The notes under the pieces were generated by a model. That model saw only the letters and a list, made by a program, of their open reading frames with translations, was not told the DNA's origin and ran no database searches. From positions 1 through 7,769 of the forward strand of contig PWGH01000176.1 in the NCBI GenBank assembly GCA_003555285.1: 7,769 bases of DNA, in the 5' to 3' direction. This stretch comes from Thioalkalivibrio sp. (GTDB taxonomy: Bacteria > Pseudomonadota > Gammaproteobacteria > Ectothiorhodospirales > Ectothiorhodospiraceae). Each line of letters opens with the position of its first letter. Position 1 is the stretch's first letter. Below are positions 1-7,123 of the stretch, piece by piece. The position numbers were made by a program, and so were the translations under genes.

Positions 1-2201
1 TCAAGCGCAAATGGCTGATCATTGCCCTGCTGGCCATCGTCGTCACCGCAACCTTCATGGTCACCAAGCTCCAGGTGCCGGAGTACCGTGCCACGGCGTC
101 GGTGCTGATCGAGCCGGAGGCCGCCCAGGTTCTCGCCTTCGCGGACCTCGACGGGACCGCCGGCCGGAGTTCCGCGGAATACCGTGCCAGCCAATATGAG
201 ATCCTGCGCAGCCGCGCGTTGGCCACCGCGGTGGTGCAGTCCGAGCAGTGGCAGGATCACCCCCAGCTCACCGGTGAGGTGCGCCAGCGCAGTCTGACCG
301 GCGAACTCCGGGCGCTCACGCGTTTGCTGCTGTCCACGGTCTTTCCGGCCGCGGAGCCGGCCGGCGACGCGGAATCCGGAGCGGAGCGTTCCGGGCGTGA
401 TGCCACCTTTGCGGCGGCCGGCCGGCTGCAGCGCATGATCGAGATCGAACCCGTGCGCAACACCCACGTGGTCCGGGTCAGGGCGGTCAGCTTCGATCCC
501 GAGTTCGCCGCGCGCCTGGCCAACGCGGTGGTCCGCGAGTACATCGATACCTCCATGCAGCGCCGCTTCGATTCCGGCACCCAGGCGCGGCGTTTCCTCG
601 AGGGGCAGCTCGACGAGATGCGCATCGCGCTGGAGCGCTCCGACCGGGCGCTGGCCCAGTTCGCGCGCGAGGCGCGGGTGTCCGACCTCGAAGAGAACAT
701 CCGGCTCACCCGCGACGGCCTGCGCAGCAACACCGAGCGCCTCGAGGAAGTGCGGCGCGAACGGCTGCGGGTCGAGGGCTGGGCCGAACTGGCAGGGCAG
801 GGGCGAGTGGAGCACCTGGAGCCGGTGGCAGGCAATGAACGGCTGACCGCTCTTCAGGCCCGCCTTCAGGATGCACGGATCGAGTACCGGAACCTCTCCG
901 AGCAGTACACCGATAGCTTTCCGAGGGTGGTGGAAAAGGGCCGAGAACTCGAGGCGCTGCGCGAGGAGGTGGCGGCGGAGCAGGCCCGGGTGGTCGACAG
1001 CATCGCCGGACGGCTCGAGTCCCTGCGCGCCGAGGAGGCCTCCCTGGAGGGGGCGATCGAGCGGCGCGAGGAGCAACTGATGGCGTTGAGCGAACGCAGT
1101 GTCCAGTACAACATTCTGCGCCGCGAGTACGAAACCAACCGGGAACTCCACGATGCCTTGCTGCAGCGAATGAAAGAGATCGGCGTGGCTGCGGGCGTGC
1201 AGAAATCCAATATCTCGGTGATCGACGAAGCGAGTGTGCCGGGCGGCGCGTTCCGGCCGGTGCTGCAAAAGAACCTCGCGATCGCGTCGATGCTCGGCCT
1301 GATGATCGGGATCGGCCTTGCACTGCTGCTCGAGTTCCTCGACAGCACCATCCGCCGCACCGAGGATCTCGAACGCCTGGTGGACCGCCCGGTGCTCGGG
1401 CTGATCCCGCTGGTGCGCCCGCGCGGCAAGCGTGCGAGTGCCACCAAGGGGCGGCCCGACCGAGCGCTCTCCCACTACAGCATCACGCAACCGAAATCAG
1501 CCGTGTCGGAGGCCTTCCGGTCCCTGCGCACCAGCCTGATGTTCTCGACGCCGGAGGGGATGCCCGGGGTCCTGTTGTTCACCAGCGCCTCCCAGGGGGA
1601 GGGCAAGACCACGTCCGCGATCAACCTCGCGACCGTGCTCGCGCAAAACGGCGCCTCGGTGTTGCTGATCGATGCCGACCTGCGCCGACCCTCGCTGCAC
1701 CGCGATTTCGGCATCCCGCGCGCGCCGGGGCTGACGGACGGCATCTCGCAGGCTAGCACCGGCCAGCAGGCGGAGCATCCGCTGATTCATGGCACCGATG
1801 TCGAGGGGCTGTCGGTGATGCCCGCCGGCCATGCCACGCCGAGCCCGGCCGAACTGCTCAGCTCCAGTCGGCTCGCGAAGGTGATCAACGACTGCCGGCG
1901 GATCTTCGATCACGTGATCGTCGACGCGCCGCCGATCCTCGGGCTCGCCGACGCGGTGGTGGCGTCGCGCATGGTGGACGGTGTGGTGCTGGTTGCTGCG
2001 GCGGGCCAGACCGGCAAGGAGAACTTCCGTGTCTCGGTGCAGCGCCTGCGTCAGGTCCAGGCGCCGTTGCTCGGCGTGGTGCTGAACCGCGTCGATCTCG
2101 AGAGCCCGGAGTATGCCTACTACTCGGCGTACTACTACAACTACGAGCCGGACAGGAGCCATCGCGAAGCCGACGCGATCGAGCAACGCAAGGTGTCCTG
2201 A
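1..2201 (+). CDS. Polysaccharide co-polymerase / tyrosine autokinase (Wzc/GumC type), 5' partial
   Basis: An inner-membrane protein that sets polysaccharide chain length and gates export through cycles of tyrosine autophosphorylation. The frame is open from base 3 with no start seen, so the N-terminus lies upstream; 732 residues are visible, numbered here from the first full codon. A transmembrane helix (about 4-20) leads into a Wzz-type periplasmic region. A long charged coiled coil follows (about 180-400), then a second helix (about 424-444). The segment EAFRSLRTSL introduces the cytoplasmic kinase domain. It has Walker A SASQGEGKTT (Lys535), Walker A' LLIDADLRRP (Asp557, Asp559) and Walker B HVIVDAPP (Asp641). 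The tail holds seven tyrosines (704, 706, 707, 710, 711, 712, 714), the usual autophosphorylation cluster. The fused periplasmic-plus-kinase layout is typical of proteobacterial Wzc proteins. The exact polymer cannot be told from this gene. Confidence 0.95.
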   Translation, partial: KRKWLIIALLAIVVTATFMVTKLQVPEYRATASVLIEPEAAQVLAFADLDGTAGRSSAEYRASQYEILRSRALATAVVQSEQWQDHPQLTGEVRQRSLTGELRALTRLLLSTVFPAAEPAGDAESGAERSGRDATFAAAGRLQRMIEIEPVRNTHVVRVRAVSFDPEFAARLANAVVREYIDTSMQRRFDSGTQARRFLEGQLDEMRIALERSDRALAQFAREARVSDLEENIRLTRDGLRSNTERLEEVRRERLRVEGWAELAGQGRVEHLEPVAGNERLTALQARLQDARIEYRNLSEQYTDSFPRVVEKGRELEALREEVAAEQARVVDSIAGRLESLRAEEASLEGAIERREEQLMALSERSVQYNILRREYETNRELHDALLQRMKEIGVAAGVQKSNISVIDEASVPGGAFRPVLQKNLAIASMLGLMIGIGLALLLEFLDSTIRRTEDLERLVDRPVLGLIPLVRPRGKRASATKGRPDRALSHYSITQPKSAVSEAFRSLRTSLMFSTPEGMPGVLLFTSASQGEGKTTSAINLATVLAQNGASVLLIDADLRRPSLHRDFGIPRAPGLTDGISQASTGQQAEHPLIHGTDVEGLSVMPAGHATPSPAELLSSSRLAKVINDCRRIFDHVIVDAPPILGLADAVVASRMVDGVVLVAAAGQTGKENFRVSVQRLRQVQAPLLGVVLNRVDLESPEYAYYSAYYYNYEPDRSHREADAIEQRKVS

Positions 2202-2207
2202 TCGCCC

Positions 2208-2213
2208 GGAGGG
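2208..2213 (+). promoter_or_regulatory. Ribosome binding site for the TTG-started TPR-like gene
   Basis: GGAGGG lies in the 15-nt gap after the kinase stop codon, only 3 nt before the TTG at 2217. The spacing is short, but no other start codon near the N-terminal membrane helix is better placed. Confidence 0.5.
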
Positions 2214-2216
2214 CGC

Positions 2217-3461
2217 TTGATCGTTTTCGCGTTACGCTGGCTGCTGATTCCGCTCGCAGGCACGGCCGCCCTCGGGATTGCGTGGACGGAGTACCACACG
2301 CTGCGCAGCCTGAACTGGGATCAGCTCGAATCCAGCCGGTCCGAGCTCGAAGCGCGGCAGCCCTGGGGCGGCCTGAGCGGGCGGTCGCTCGCAGCGGCAA
2401 CCGACGACGCCCTCGGCCTTGAGCCCGAAACCGCCGAGGCGGTCCTGGCCTGGCACCTGCAGCGCACTCCGCTGGACCCCTTGCGCTGGTTCGGCCGGGC
2501 ACTGAATGCGCACCTGGCCGGGGCGTGTCCCGCCTCCGTGCTCGACGACGTGGAGGCGGCACGGGCCGTCCAGCCGGGCCATCGCGAGTTGAACTGGCAG
2601 ACCGCGCTCCTCAAGACCGAACTCGGCGCGTACGACCGCGCCGAGACGGCGCTGCGCGCGTGGCTCGAGGACAACCCGGCCGGCACCGAAGCGGCACTGG
2701 CGCTCGCCTTTGCCTGGCAGCCGGATGCCGACGTCCTGATCGAACGCGTCCTGCCCGAGGGCGAGCCGCACCTGCTGGCGGCGCTGCGCGTTGCGCGTCG
2801 CACCGCCTGGCTGGACCTGGCCGTGCAGGCCTGGGAACGCTTGCCGCAACCGCGTGCGGCGGACGATCCGGGTCTGCTCGATTTTGTCGAACTCGCGCTG
2901 GCCGAGGGGCAACCGAATTTTGCGATGTACGCCTGGTGGCAGAGCTTTCCCGACTATGAGCCGGGTACCGTGCCCAACGGCGATTTTGAGCATGCACTGG
3001 GTAACGGGCGCGGCCTGCACTGGCGCACCCGGCTGCCCGACGGGGCGCAGGTGACGCGGGACACGGCTGAATTCGTCACCGGCCCGGCAAGCCTGCGGGT
3101 CGATTTCGATGGTCGGGAGAATCTCCGGATGAGTGGGCTGTCGCTGCGGATCCCGACGCGCGCGGGTCCGCGCGCGTGGGTGCTCTCGGGCTACTGGCGG
3201 GCGAAGGGGCTCACGACCGCCAGCCTCCCCTACCTGAGGGTCTCGGGCGCAGAGAACGCGCGCGCCCGGCTGGATTTGCCGGCGCCCGATTTCGACTGGG
3301 CCCCGTTCGCGATCGAGATCGAGACCCCCGGCACGGCGGCGATCATCGACCTGCAGATCCGCCGTGACCCGACCCGCCACGACTTCGACCGCTTCCTGTC
3401 CGGCCGGCTCTGGGTGGACGCGCTCCGGCTCGAACCGGTGGCCGGAACCGCGACGGACTGA
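2217..3461 (+). CDS. Membrane-anchored TPR-like protein with C-terminal beta-sandwich, EPS-locus accessory
   Basis: A 414-residue protein of unknown precise function. The likely start is TTG behind a GGAGGG site. An N-terminal hydrophobic helix (about 3-24) acts as signal anchor, so the rest should be periplasmic. Residues about 60-240 are Ala/Leu-rich helices with TPR-like spacing, for example around LKTELGAYDRAETALRAWL, though no perfect TPR consensus is seen. From about 250 the character changes to beta strands. It opens with PNGDFE (Asn254-Glu258), which often begins carbohydrate-binding, galactose-binding-like sandwich modules, and ends with LWVDALRLEPV, a typical last strand. Sitting between the chain-length kinase and the glycan ligase, it may bind nascent polysaccharide or scaffold the assembly machine; that is inference. 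The stop is 5 nt before the next gene, consistent with one transcript. Confidence 0.85.
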   Translation: MIVFALRWLLIPLAGTAALGIAWTEYHTLRSLNWDQLESSRSELEARQPWGGLSGRSLAAATDDALGLEPETAEAVLAWHLQRTPLDPLRWFGRALNAHLAGACPASVLDDVEAARAVQPGHRELNWQTALLKTELGAYDRAETALRAWLEDNPAGTEAALALAFAWQPDADVLIERVLPEGEPHLLAALRVARRTAWLDLAVQAWERLPQPRAADDPGLLDFVELALAEGQPNFAMYAWWQSFPDYEPGTVPNGDFEHALGNGRGLHWRTRLPDGAQVTRDTAEFVTGPASLRVDFDGRENLRMSGLSLRIPTRAGPRAWVLSGYWRAKGLTTASLPYLRVSGAENARARLDLPAPDFDWAPFAIEIETPGTAAIIDLQIRRDPTRHDFDRFLSGRLWVDALRLEPVAGTATD

Positions 3462-3466
3462 CGCCC

Positions 3467-4594
3467 ATGGAGCTCGACGGGAACGACCGGCGCGATCTCG
3501 CCCTGAGCCTGCGCCTGGTCGAGGTCGAGCACCTGAACGAGGCGGAGCTGCGCGCGGTGCTCGCGTGGGTCAGTGGCCGCGGCGGGGCGGAGGGGGGCCT
3601 CACGCCGCTGCTGGGGCCGCCTGGGGCCGAGCCCTTTCTGCTGGAGCAGGTCTATTGGCAGCTCGACCGCTTCCTGTTCGCGGCAGACGAGCTGCGCGAG
3701 TCGGCGGCGGGCTTGGGCGGGGACGCGGTCCAACGCCGCATCCAGTACCGGCGCCTGCTGGCCGCCTTCCACCCGGATCGTTCAGAAGCGCTCGCGGGCT
3801 GGCTCACGCCGCGGTTCCAGGCGGTACAGCGCTCCTACCGACAGTTTCGCGCGGCCCCGGCGAAACGTTTCGCGCAGCAGTCAAGGCTCAGTCACTCCGG
3901 GCGAACACCCCGCTGGTGGCGCCGCAGGGTCCACCTTGGAACCGGCCTGAGGGGGCTGTTGCAAAACCGGTTAGGCGAGGTGCGGCACCTGGAGGCGAAG
4001 CTGGTCGGGCTGGCGGCGGTTCTGGCGCTGGCCGTCGTCGCCCAGGTCTACCTTGCCCAGGCGCCGAATCGCTGGGTGCAGGCCGAGCAATCGGAGGCAC
4101 TGGGTCACGACGCGGTCGTCGAGGCCGTTCCCGTCGCAGACAGGGAGACGCCGGGCTGGCCGGGAGCACCCGGAAGTGATGCGCCCGGCGCGCAAGCGGC
4201 GGAAGGCGGATCCGCCGACCGCGCGGTCCCGGCAACGAAGGCCGATGCACCGTGGGGGGTCGCCGATGTGATCCACCAGTACCAGCATGCCTTCATCGAG
4301 GGCGACATCCGGACGCTGATGCGCCTGCTGAGCGATCAGCCGCGCGAGAATGCCGACCAGGGACGGGACTGGTTTCGAAGCCACTATGCCCGTATCTTCG
4401 CGCGCTCCGACCGGCGCAGCCTGCAGGTGGACATGGAGACGGCCGAGCCGGCTGGCGACGCCTGGATCGTGTCGGGCCGGTTTGACCTGGAGATTCACTA
4501 CCCCGGGGGGCGCCGGGTCGCGATGAGCGGCCCGATCCAGTACCGCGTGATCGCGCAGAACCAGGAGTGGCACATTGCCGGCATTGATTACTGA
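3467..4594 (+). CDS. J-domain-like / single TM / NTF2-like protein, EPS-locus accessory
   Basis: A 375-residue protein of unusual architecture. Residues about 60-130 resemble helices II-III of a J domain: QYRRLLAAFHPDR contains the HPD tripeptide (His102-Asp104) that in DnaJ proteins stimulates the Hsp70 ATPase, and RFQAVQRSYRQF fits the following helix. Helix I is divergent. An Arg-rich stretch (about 143-175) precedes one transmembrane helix (about 179-198), so by the positive-inside rule the J-like part is cytoplasmic. A Pro/Ala/Gly-rich linker (about 199-262) leads to an NTF2/SnoaL-like fold (about 265-375) with the pattern VIHQYQHAFIEGDI...WHIAGIDY, which should be periplasmic. The ATG follows the previous stop by 5 nt without a clear Shine-Dalgarno, suggesting translational coupling. 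Its last 20 nt overlap the ligase gene. The role is unknown; recruiting DnaK to the export complex is one possibility. Confidence 0.85.
   Translation: MELDGNDRRDLALSLRLVEVEHLNEAELRAVLAWVSGRGGAEGGLTPLLGPPGAEPFLLEQVYWQLDRFLFAADELRESAAGLGGDAVQRRIQYRRLLAAFHPDRSEALAGWLTPRFQAVQRSYRQFRAAPAKRFAQQSRLSHSGRTPRWWRRRVHLGTGLRGLLQNRLGEVRHLEAKLVGLAAVLALAVVAQVYLAQAPNRWVQAEQSEALGHDAVVEAVPVADRETPGWPGAPGSDAPGAQAAEGGSADRAVPATKADAPWGVADVIHQYQHAFIEGDIRTLMRLLSDQPRENADQGRDWFRSHYARIFARSDRRSLQVDMETAEPAGDAWIVSGRFDLEIHYPGGRRVAMSGPIQYRVIAQNQEWHIAGIDY
4563..4567 (+). promoter_or_regulatory. Ribosome binding site within the preceding gene
   Basis: AGGAG lies 7 nt before the TTG at 4575, inside the 3' end of the J-domain-like gene. 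This spacing decides the choice of 4575 over the next in-frame TTG at 4584, and it places the ligase start in a 20-nt overlap with the upstream gene. Confidence 0.55.
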
Positions 4595-5948
4595 AGGCGT
4601 TCCCGAGCGGCGCCGGCGGCGCCGGAGCGAGACGCCCGCGGGGCTCGGGACCCACGCCGCGACCCTGGTCCTCGTGGTCGTGGCGCTGGCCCTGCCGCTG
4701 ATGATGGGCAACCGCACACCGCTGACGCTCACCGCGAGCCAGTTGCTGCTGGTGGGCGGGGCCCTGCTGGCCGGACTGCTCGCGACGCTGCCCCGGCGCG
4801 GCGCGCTGCCGCCGCCGAAGCGGGCCTGGCTGGCCTTCGGGGCCATCTTCACCGGATACGTCCTGCTGCAGGTGCTGCCGCTGCCGTCGCTGGCCGCCGC
4901 CTTCGGGCCCTACCCGGAGGGCCTGCTCAACCACCCGGATTTCTCGGCCCGGCACTGGTCGCCGGACATCGGTGCCAGCCTGCGCGGCTGGGCGGCCTTC
5001 GTGGCGTTGTTCACGATTGCCTGGGTTGCCTACGGCCTGCGCGCATCGCAGCGTAACGCGATCTGGCTCGCGCTGGTGGCGATGGCGCTGTTCCAGGCGG
5101 TGTACGGGGTCACCGCGCACGCCGCCGGGGTCGACCACATCCTCGGCATCTGGGGCCGCCACAACCCGGATTCCGTGCAGGGGACCTTCAGCAACCGCAA
5201 CCTCTTTGCCGCGTATCTCGCGCTGCTGTGGCCGCTGGGCGTGGCCGTGTGGTGGATCCGGGACATGCCGTTGCTGGGACGGCTGCCGCGCGAGCTCAAG
5301 GCGGCGGGCAGCATCATGACGGCGGCGGTGCTCGGCGCCGCGCTGTTTGCCAGCGCCTCGCGGCTCGGGAGTGCGGCCGCCGTGGTCGGGGTGCTGGTCG
5401 GGTTCGTGCTGTGGTCCCGGCACCGCGAGGTCTTGCGGGGCCACTCCGTGTGGCCGGTCTACCTCGCGCTGGCAGCGACCGTGCTCGCGGCCACGTGGTA
5501 CGGGCTGATGCCCCTGGCAGAGCGCCTCGTCGCCACGGATCTGGAGGACAGCCGTTTCGCCGTGATTGCGTTGATGGTGCAGGAGTTTCCCGCGCGCTGG
5601 TACGTCCACGGGATCGGCCTCGGGGGCTTCGAGGCCGCGTTCAAACAGATCCAGCCCGCGCATTTCACGCAGTGGTGGGACTATGCGCACAACGACCTGC
5701 TGCAGTGGCTGCTCGAGATGGGCCTGGTCGGAGGCGCCCTGTTGCTGATGGTGGGCATCGGCCTGCTGCGCAGCGCATACCTGAGCATCGAGCGCATCGC
5801 CCTCTACGCCGGCCTCGCGGCACTGGCGCTGGTGAGCCTCGGCGACTTCAGTTGGCACATGCCCGCCACACAGGTCGTCCTCGCGATCTATCTCGGTGTC
5901 CTCCTGCATGACCGGCGCCGCCGGCGCCGCCGGGCCCGCGCGGCGTAA
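4575..5948 (+). CDS. O-antigen ligase / polymerase family membrane protein (Wzy/WaaL-like)
   Basis: A 457-residue integral inner-membrane protein with about 11-12 hydrophobic helices, acting on lipid-linked glycan at the periplasmic face as polymerase or ligase. Family hallmarks seen: GTFSNRNLFAAYLALLWPLG, the usual NRN/H-F-A-x-Y-L signature of the PF04932 family, and later GIGLGGFEAAF followed by YAHNDLLQWLLEMGLVGG, the conserved G-x-G-x-F and Y-A-H-N-D-x-L-Q motif after the large periplasmic loop. The start is taken as TTG with an AGGAG site 7 nt upstream, overlapping the previous gene by 20 nt. Both ends carry arginine runs (residues 12-17 and 447-453), which should hold both termini in the cytoplasm and favour an even helix count. 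Polymerase and ligase cannot be separated by sequence alone; next to a Wzc-type kinase, an EPS polymerase is favoured. Confidence 0.92.
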   Translation: MPALITEGVPERRRRRRSETPAGLGTHAATLVLVVVALALPLMMGNRTPLTLTASQLLLVGGALLAGLLATLPRRGALPPPKRAWLAFGAIFTGYVLLQVLPLPSLAAAFGPYPEGLLNHPDFSARHWSPDIGASLRGWAAFVALFTIAWVAYGLRASQRNAIWLALVAMALFQAVYGVTAHAAGVDHILGIWGRHNPDSVQGTFSNRNLFAAYLALLWPLGVAVWWIRDMPLLGRLPRELKAAGSIMTAAVLGAALFASASRLGSAAAVVGVLVGFVLWSRHREVLRGHSVWPVYLALAATVLAATWYGLMPLAERLVATDLEDSRFAVIALMVQEFPARWYVHGIGLGGFEAAFKQIQPAHFTQWWDYAHNDLLQWLLEMGLVGGALLLMVGIGLLRSAYLSIERIALYAGLAALALVSLGDFSWHMPATQVVLAIYLGVLLHDRRRRRRRARAA

Positions 5949-5949
5949 G

Positions 5950-5973
5950 CCCGTTCGCGGGTCCCTTCGCGGG
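5950..5973 (+). terminator. Tandem small GC hairpins after the ligase gene
   Basis: Right after the ligase stop codon, CCCG-TTCG-CGGG forms a 4-bp stem with a stable UUCG-type loop (5950-5961). It is followed by CCC-TTCGC-GGG (5963-5973). There is no T-run, so this is not a standard intrinsic terminator. It could be a 3' stabilising or pausing structure at the operon end. Confidence 0.25.
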
Positions 5974-6117
5974 GCCAGACTCCGGCACACCAGGCGAAAA
6001 CGGCCGCTTATCCGTGTCCCTCGGTGGTTATTCCAGCGGCTTGGTCGGGGTCCGACCCGTGTTTGCCCCGCGTGTCCATCGATCACCCGGCGTTTGGGAA
6101 TCCGGCCGTTGGGTCGG

Positions 6118-6146
6118 TTGACTTCCGGGCCGCGGCCGTTTGTACT
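6118..6146 (+). promoter_or_regulatory. Candidate sigma-70 promoter upstream of the PilZ gene
   Basis: TTGACT (6118-6123, 5 of 6 to the -35 consensus) is separated by exactly 17 nt from TGTACT (6141-6146, 4 of 6 to the -10 consensus). Transcription would begin near 6153, giving a leader of about 240 nt before the PilZ start. The spacing is ideal, but the -10 box is weak, so this is tentative. Confidence 0.35.
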
Positions 6147-6391
6147 GGGCGCGGGGGAACGAGACCGCGGATTGGGGTATGAGCGAGACACGGAAGCGCC
6201 ATAGAGCCATCGCCGTGGCACCAGCCATGGGCTCGGGGGGTGATCCCGTTGGTGGCGACAGCGGCACGGGTCGGCAATACCGTCGGCGCGCTCGATACCG
6301 CGCAGAACGCAGGGCGCTGCAGCCATCGGGACACGCCACGCCGCAGCGTGCCGTACCGCCCCACGCACGGGCCGCGTCCGGGCCCTGATTC

Positions 6392-6967
6392 ATGCGGAAG
6401 CCGGATGAACGAGCGGAGGATCTGGCCAATATCTGGTTCTCCGCCATTGCGGTCGCCAGTTGGGAAGGCCGGCTCAAGATTCTGAAGCACATCGACGCTC
6501 AGATGCTGGCGGACCTCGCGGAAGTCGACTACGAGGCCGTCGCGCCGCGGTTTGTGGCCGCGGTGATCGAGCGGCTGGGCTATCCGCCGGTTGAGAGCCG
6601 GGCCCAGGCCCAGATCTACGCGCGATCGGCGTTCGCGCATCACCGGGACGCCGTGCGGGCGTGGTTGCAAAGCAGGGCCGGTGATACGCCCGCGGATAGC
6701 GCGTCGGGCGGCCGGGATCGCCGTCGCTTTGCCCGCCAGGACGTTGACGCCATCAGCGAGATCTGGGTGCACGAGCGTCGTTCGCCCTGCCAGTTGCTCG
6801 ATCGCTCGCTTGGCGGCGTGCGGGTGACCTTGTGGGAGCCGGCACCGGCTCCCGGGACCCCCGTGCAGCTTGACCTTCCGGATGAGGGATTGCGCGAGGC
6901 CACCGTGGTGTTCCGGGATGGCGCGGTCATGGGTCTGTGCTTCGCCGTGCAGCCGGCGACGACCTGA
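6392..6967 (+). CDS. PilZ-domain protein, probable c-di-GMP receptor
   Basis: A 191-residue soluble protein with no signal peptide or membrane helix. The C-terminal half (about 108-188) is a PilZ domain. It has the RxxxR motif in RRRFAR (Arg111, Arg115) and the DxSxxG motif in DRSLGG (Asp137, Ser139, Gly142), so all the residues that normally bind cyclic di-GMP are present. Beta strands around VRVTLWEP, VQLDLPD and ATVVFRDGAVMGLCF complete the barrel. The first 100 residues are a helical region that I do not recognise. The ATG at 6392 is the first start after an in-frame TGA at 6386; no strong Shine-Dalgarno is visible. It lies about 440 bp beyond the EPS operon on the same strand with its own possible promoter. 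Control of polysaccharide export by c-di-GMP is a sensible but unproven role. Confidence 0.88.
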   Translation: MRKPDERAEDLANIWFSAIAVASWEGRLKILKHIDAQMLADLAEVDYEAVAPRFVAAVIERLGYPPVESRAQAQIYARSAFAHHRDAVRAWLQSRAGDTPADSASGGRDRRRFARQDVDAISEIWVHERRSPCQLLDRSLGGVRVTLWEPAPAPGTPVQLDLPDEGLREATVVFRDGAVMGLCFAVQPATT

Positions 6968-7055
6968 CGGCCGAGGAAAGGGGACAGAATAGGGGCGGAT
7001 CTGCGCGGAAGCGGGTTGTGATCTCTGATTCCAGAGGCCGCCATCCCGCCGTCAC

Positions 7056-7078
7056 CGCATCGCGATGCTGTCGATGCG
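7056..7078. repeat. Overlapping palindromes downstream of the PilZ gene
   Basis: GCATCGCGATGC (7057-7068) is a perfect 12-bp palindrome. In addition CGCATCG (7056-7062) pairs with CGATGCG (7072-7078) over a 9-nt loop. The half-site GCATCG or its complement therefore appears three times in 23 nt. It sits about 90 nt after the PilZ stop and about 70 nt before the antitoxin-like start, so it could be an operator for the latter or a weak 3' hairpin for the former. Confidence 0.4.
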
Positions 7079-7088
7079 AAAACGGTAC

Positions 7089-7123
7089 AGAAACCATCTC
7101 GAAAAGCACGATTAGAAACCATC
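7089..7123 (+). repeat. Direct repeat AGAAACCATC upstream of the antitoxin-like ORF
   Basis: AGAAACCATC occurs at 7089-7098 and again at 7114-7123, 25 nt apart start to start. CGGTAC also occurs at both edges (7083-7088 and 7124-7129). The block ends just before the ribosome site of the Phd-like ORF. Because antitoxins commonly repress their own promoters through repeated sites, this is a candidate operator; that function is inferred. Confidence 0.4.

Larger units (their letters stand above)
5949..6391. other. 443-bp intergenic region without a convincing gene
   Basis: The stretch between the ligase and PilZ genes remains GC-rich, so open frames exist on both strands. None gives a recognisable protein; the predicted peptides are Arg/Pro/Gly-rich, as expected from random reading of GC-rich DNA. 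It holds the two hairpins near 5950 and a candidate promoter at 6118-6146. No tRNA, CRISPR-type repeat or known riboswitch core was recognised. Confidence 0.6.

Noticed and set aside
2232..3380. 382-codon minus-strand frame opposite the TPR-like gene
   Set aside because: It is antisense to a gene with a signal anchor and domain structure, and its composition is typical of a shadow frame.
3364..4179. 271-codon plus-strand frame overlapping the TPR-like and J-domain-like genes
   Set aside because: The product is Gly/Arg/Ala/Pro low-complexity, and the alternative frame contains the HPD motif, transmembrane helix and NTF2-like region.
4293..6368. Long minus-strand open frame of 691 codons opposite the ligase gene
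   Set aside because: It lies antisense to a clearly recognised membrane protein, and its product is His/Arg/Gln/Pro-rich with no known motif, as expected from GC-rich antisense reading.
6140..6388. 82-codon frame ending just before the PilZ gene
   Set aside because: The Arg/Ala-rich product resembles no family, and there is no clear ribosome site. It may be chance in GC-rich DNA.
6973..7000. GAAAGGGGACAGAA, resembling sequence near REP-type or RAYT elements
   Set aside because: Only a short partial likeness from memory, with no paired copy or hairpin of REP type in the window.
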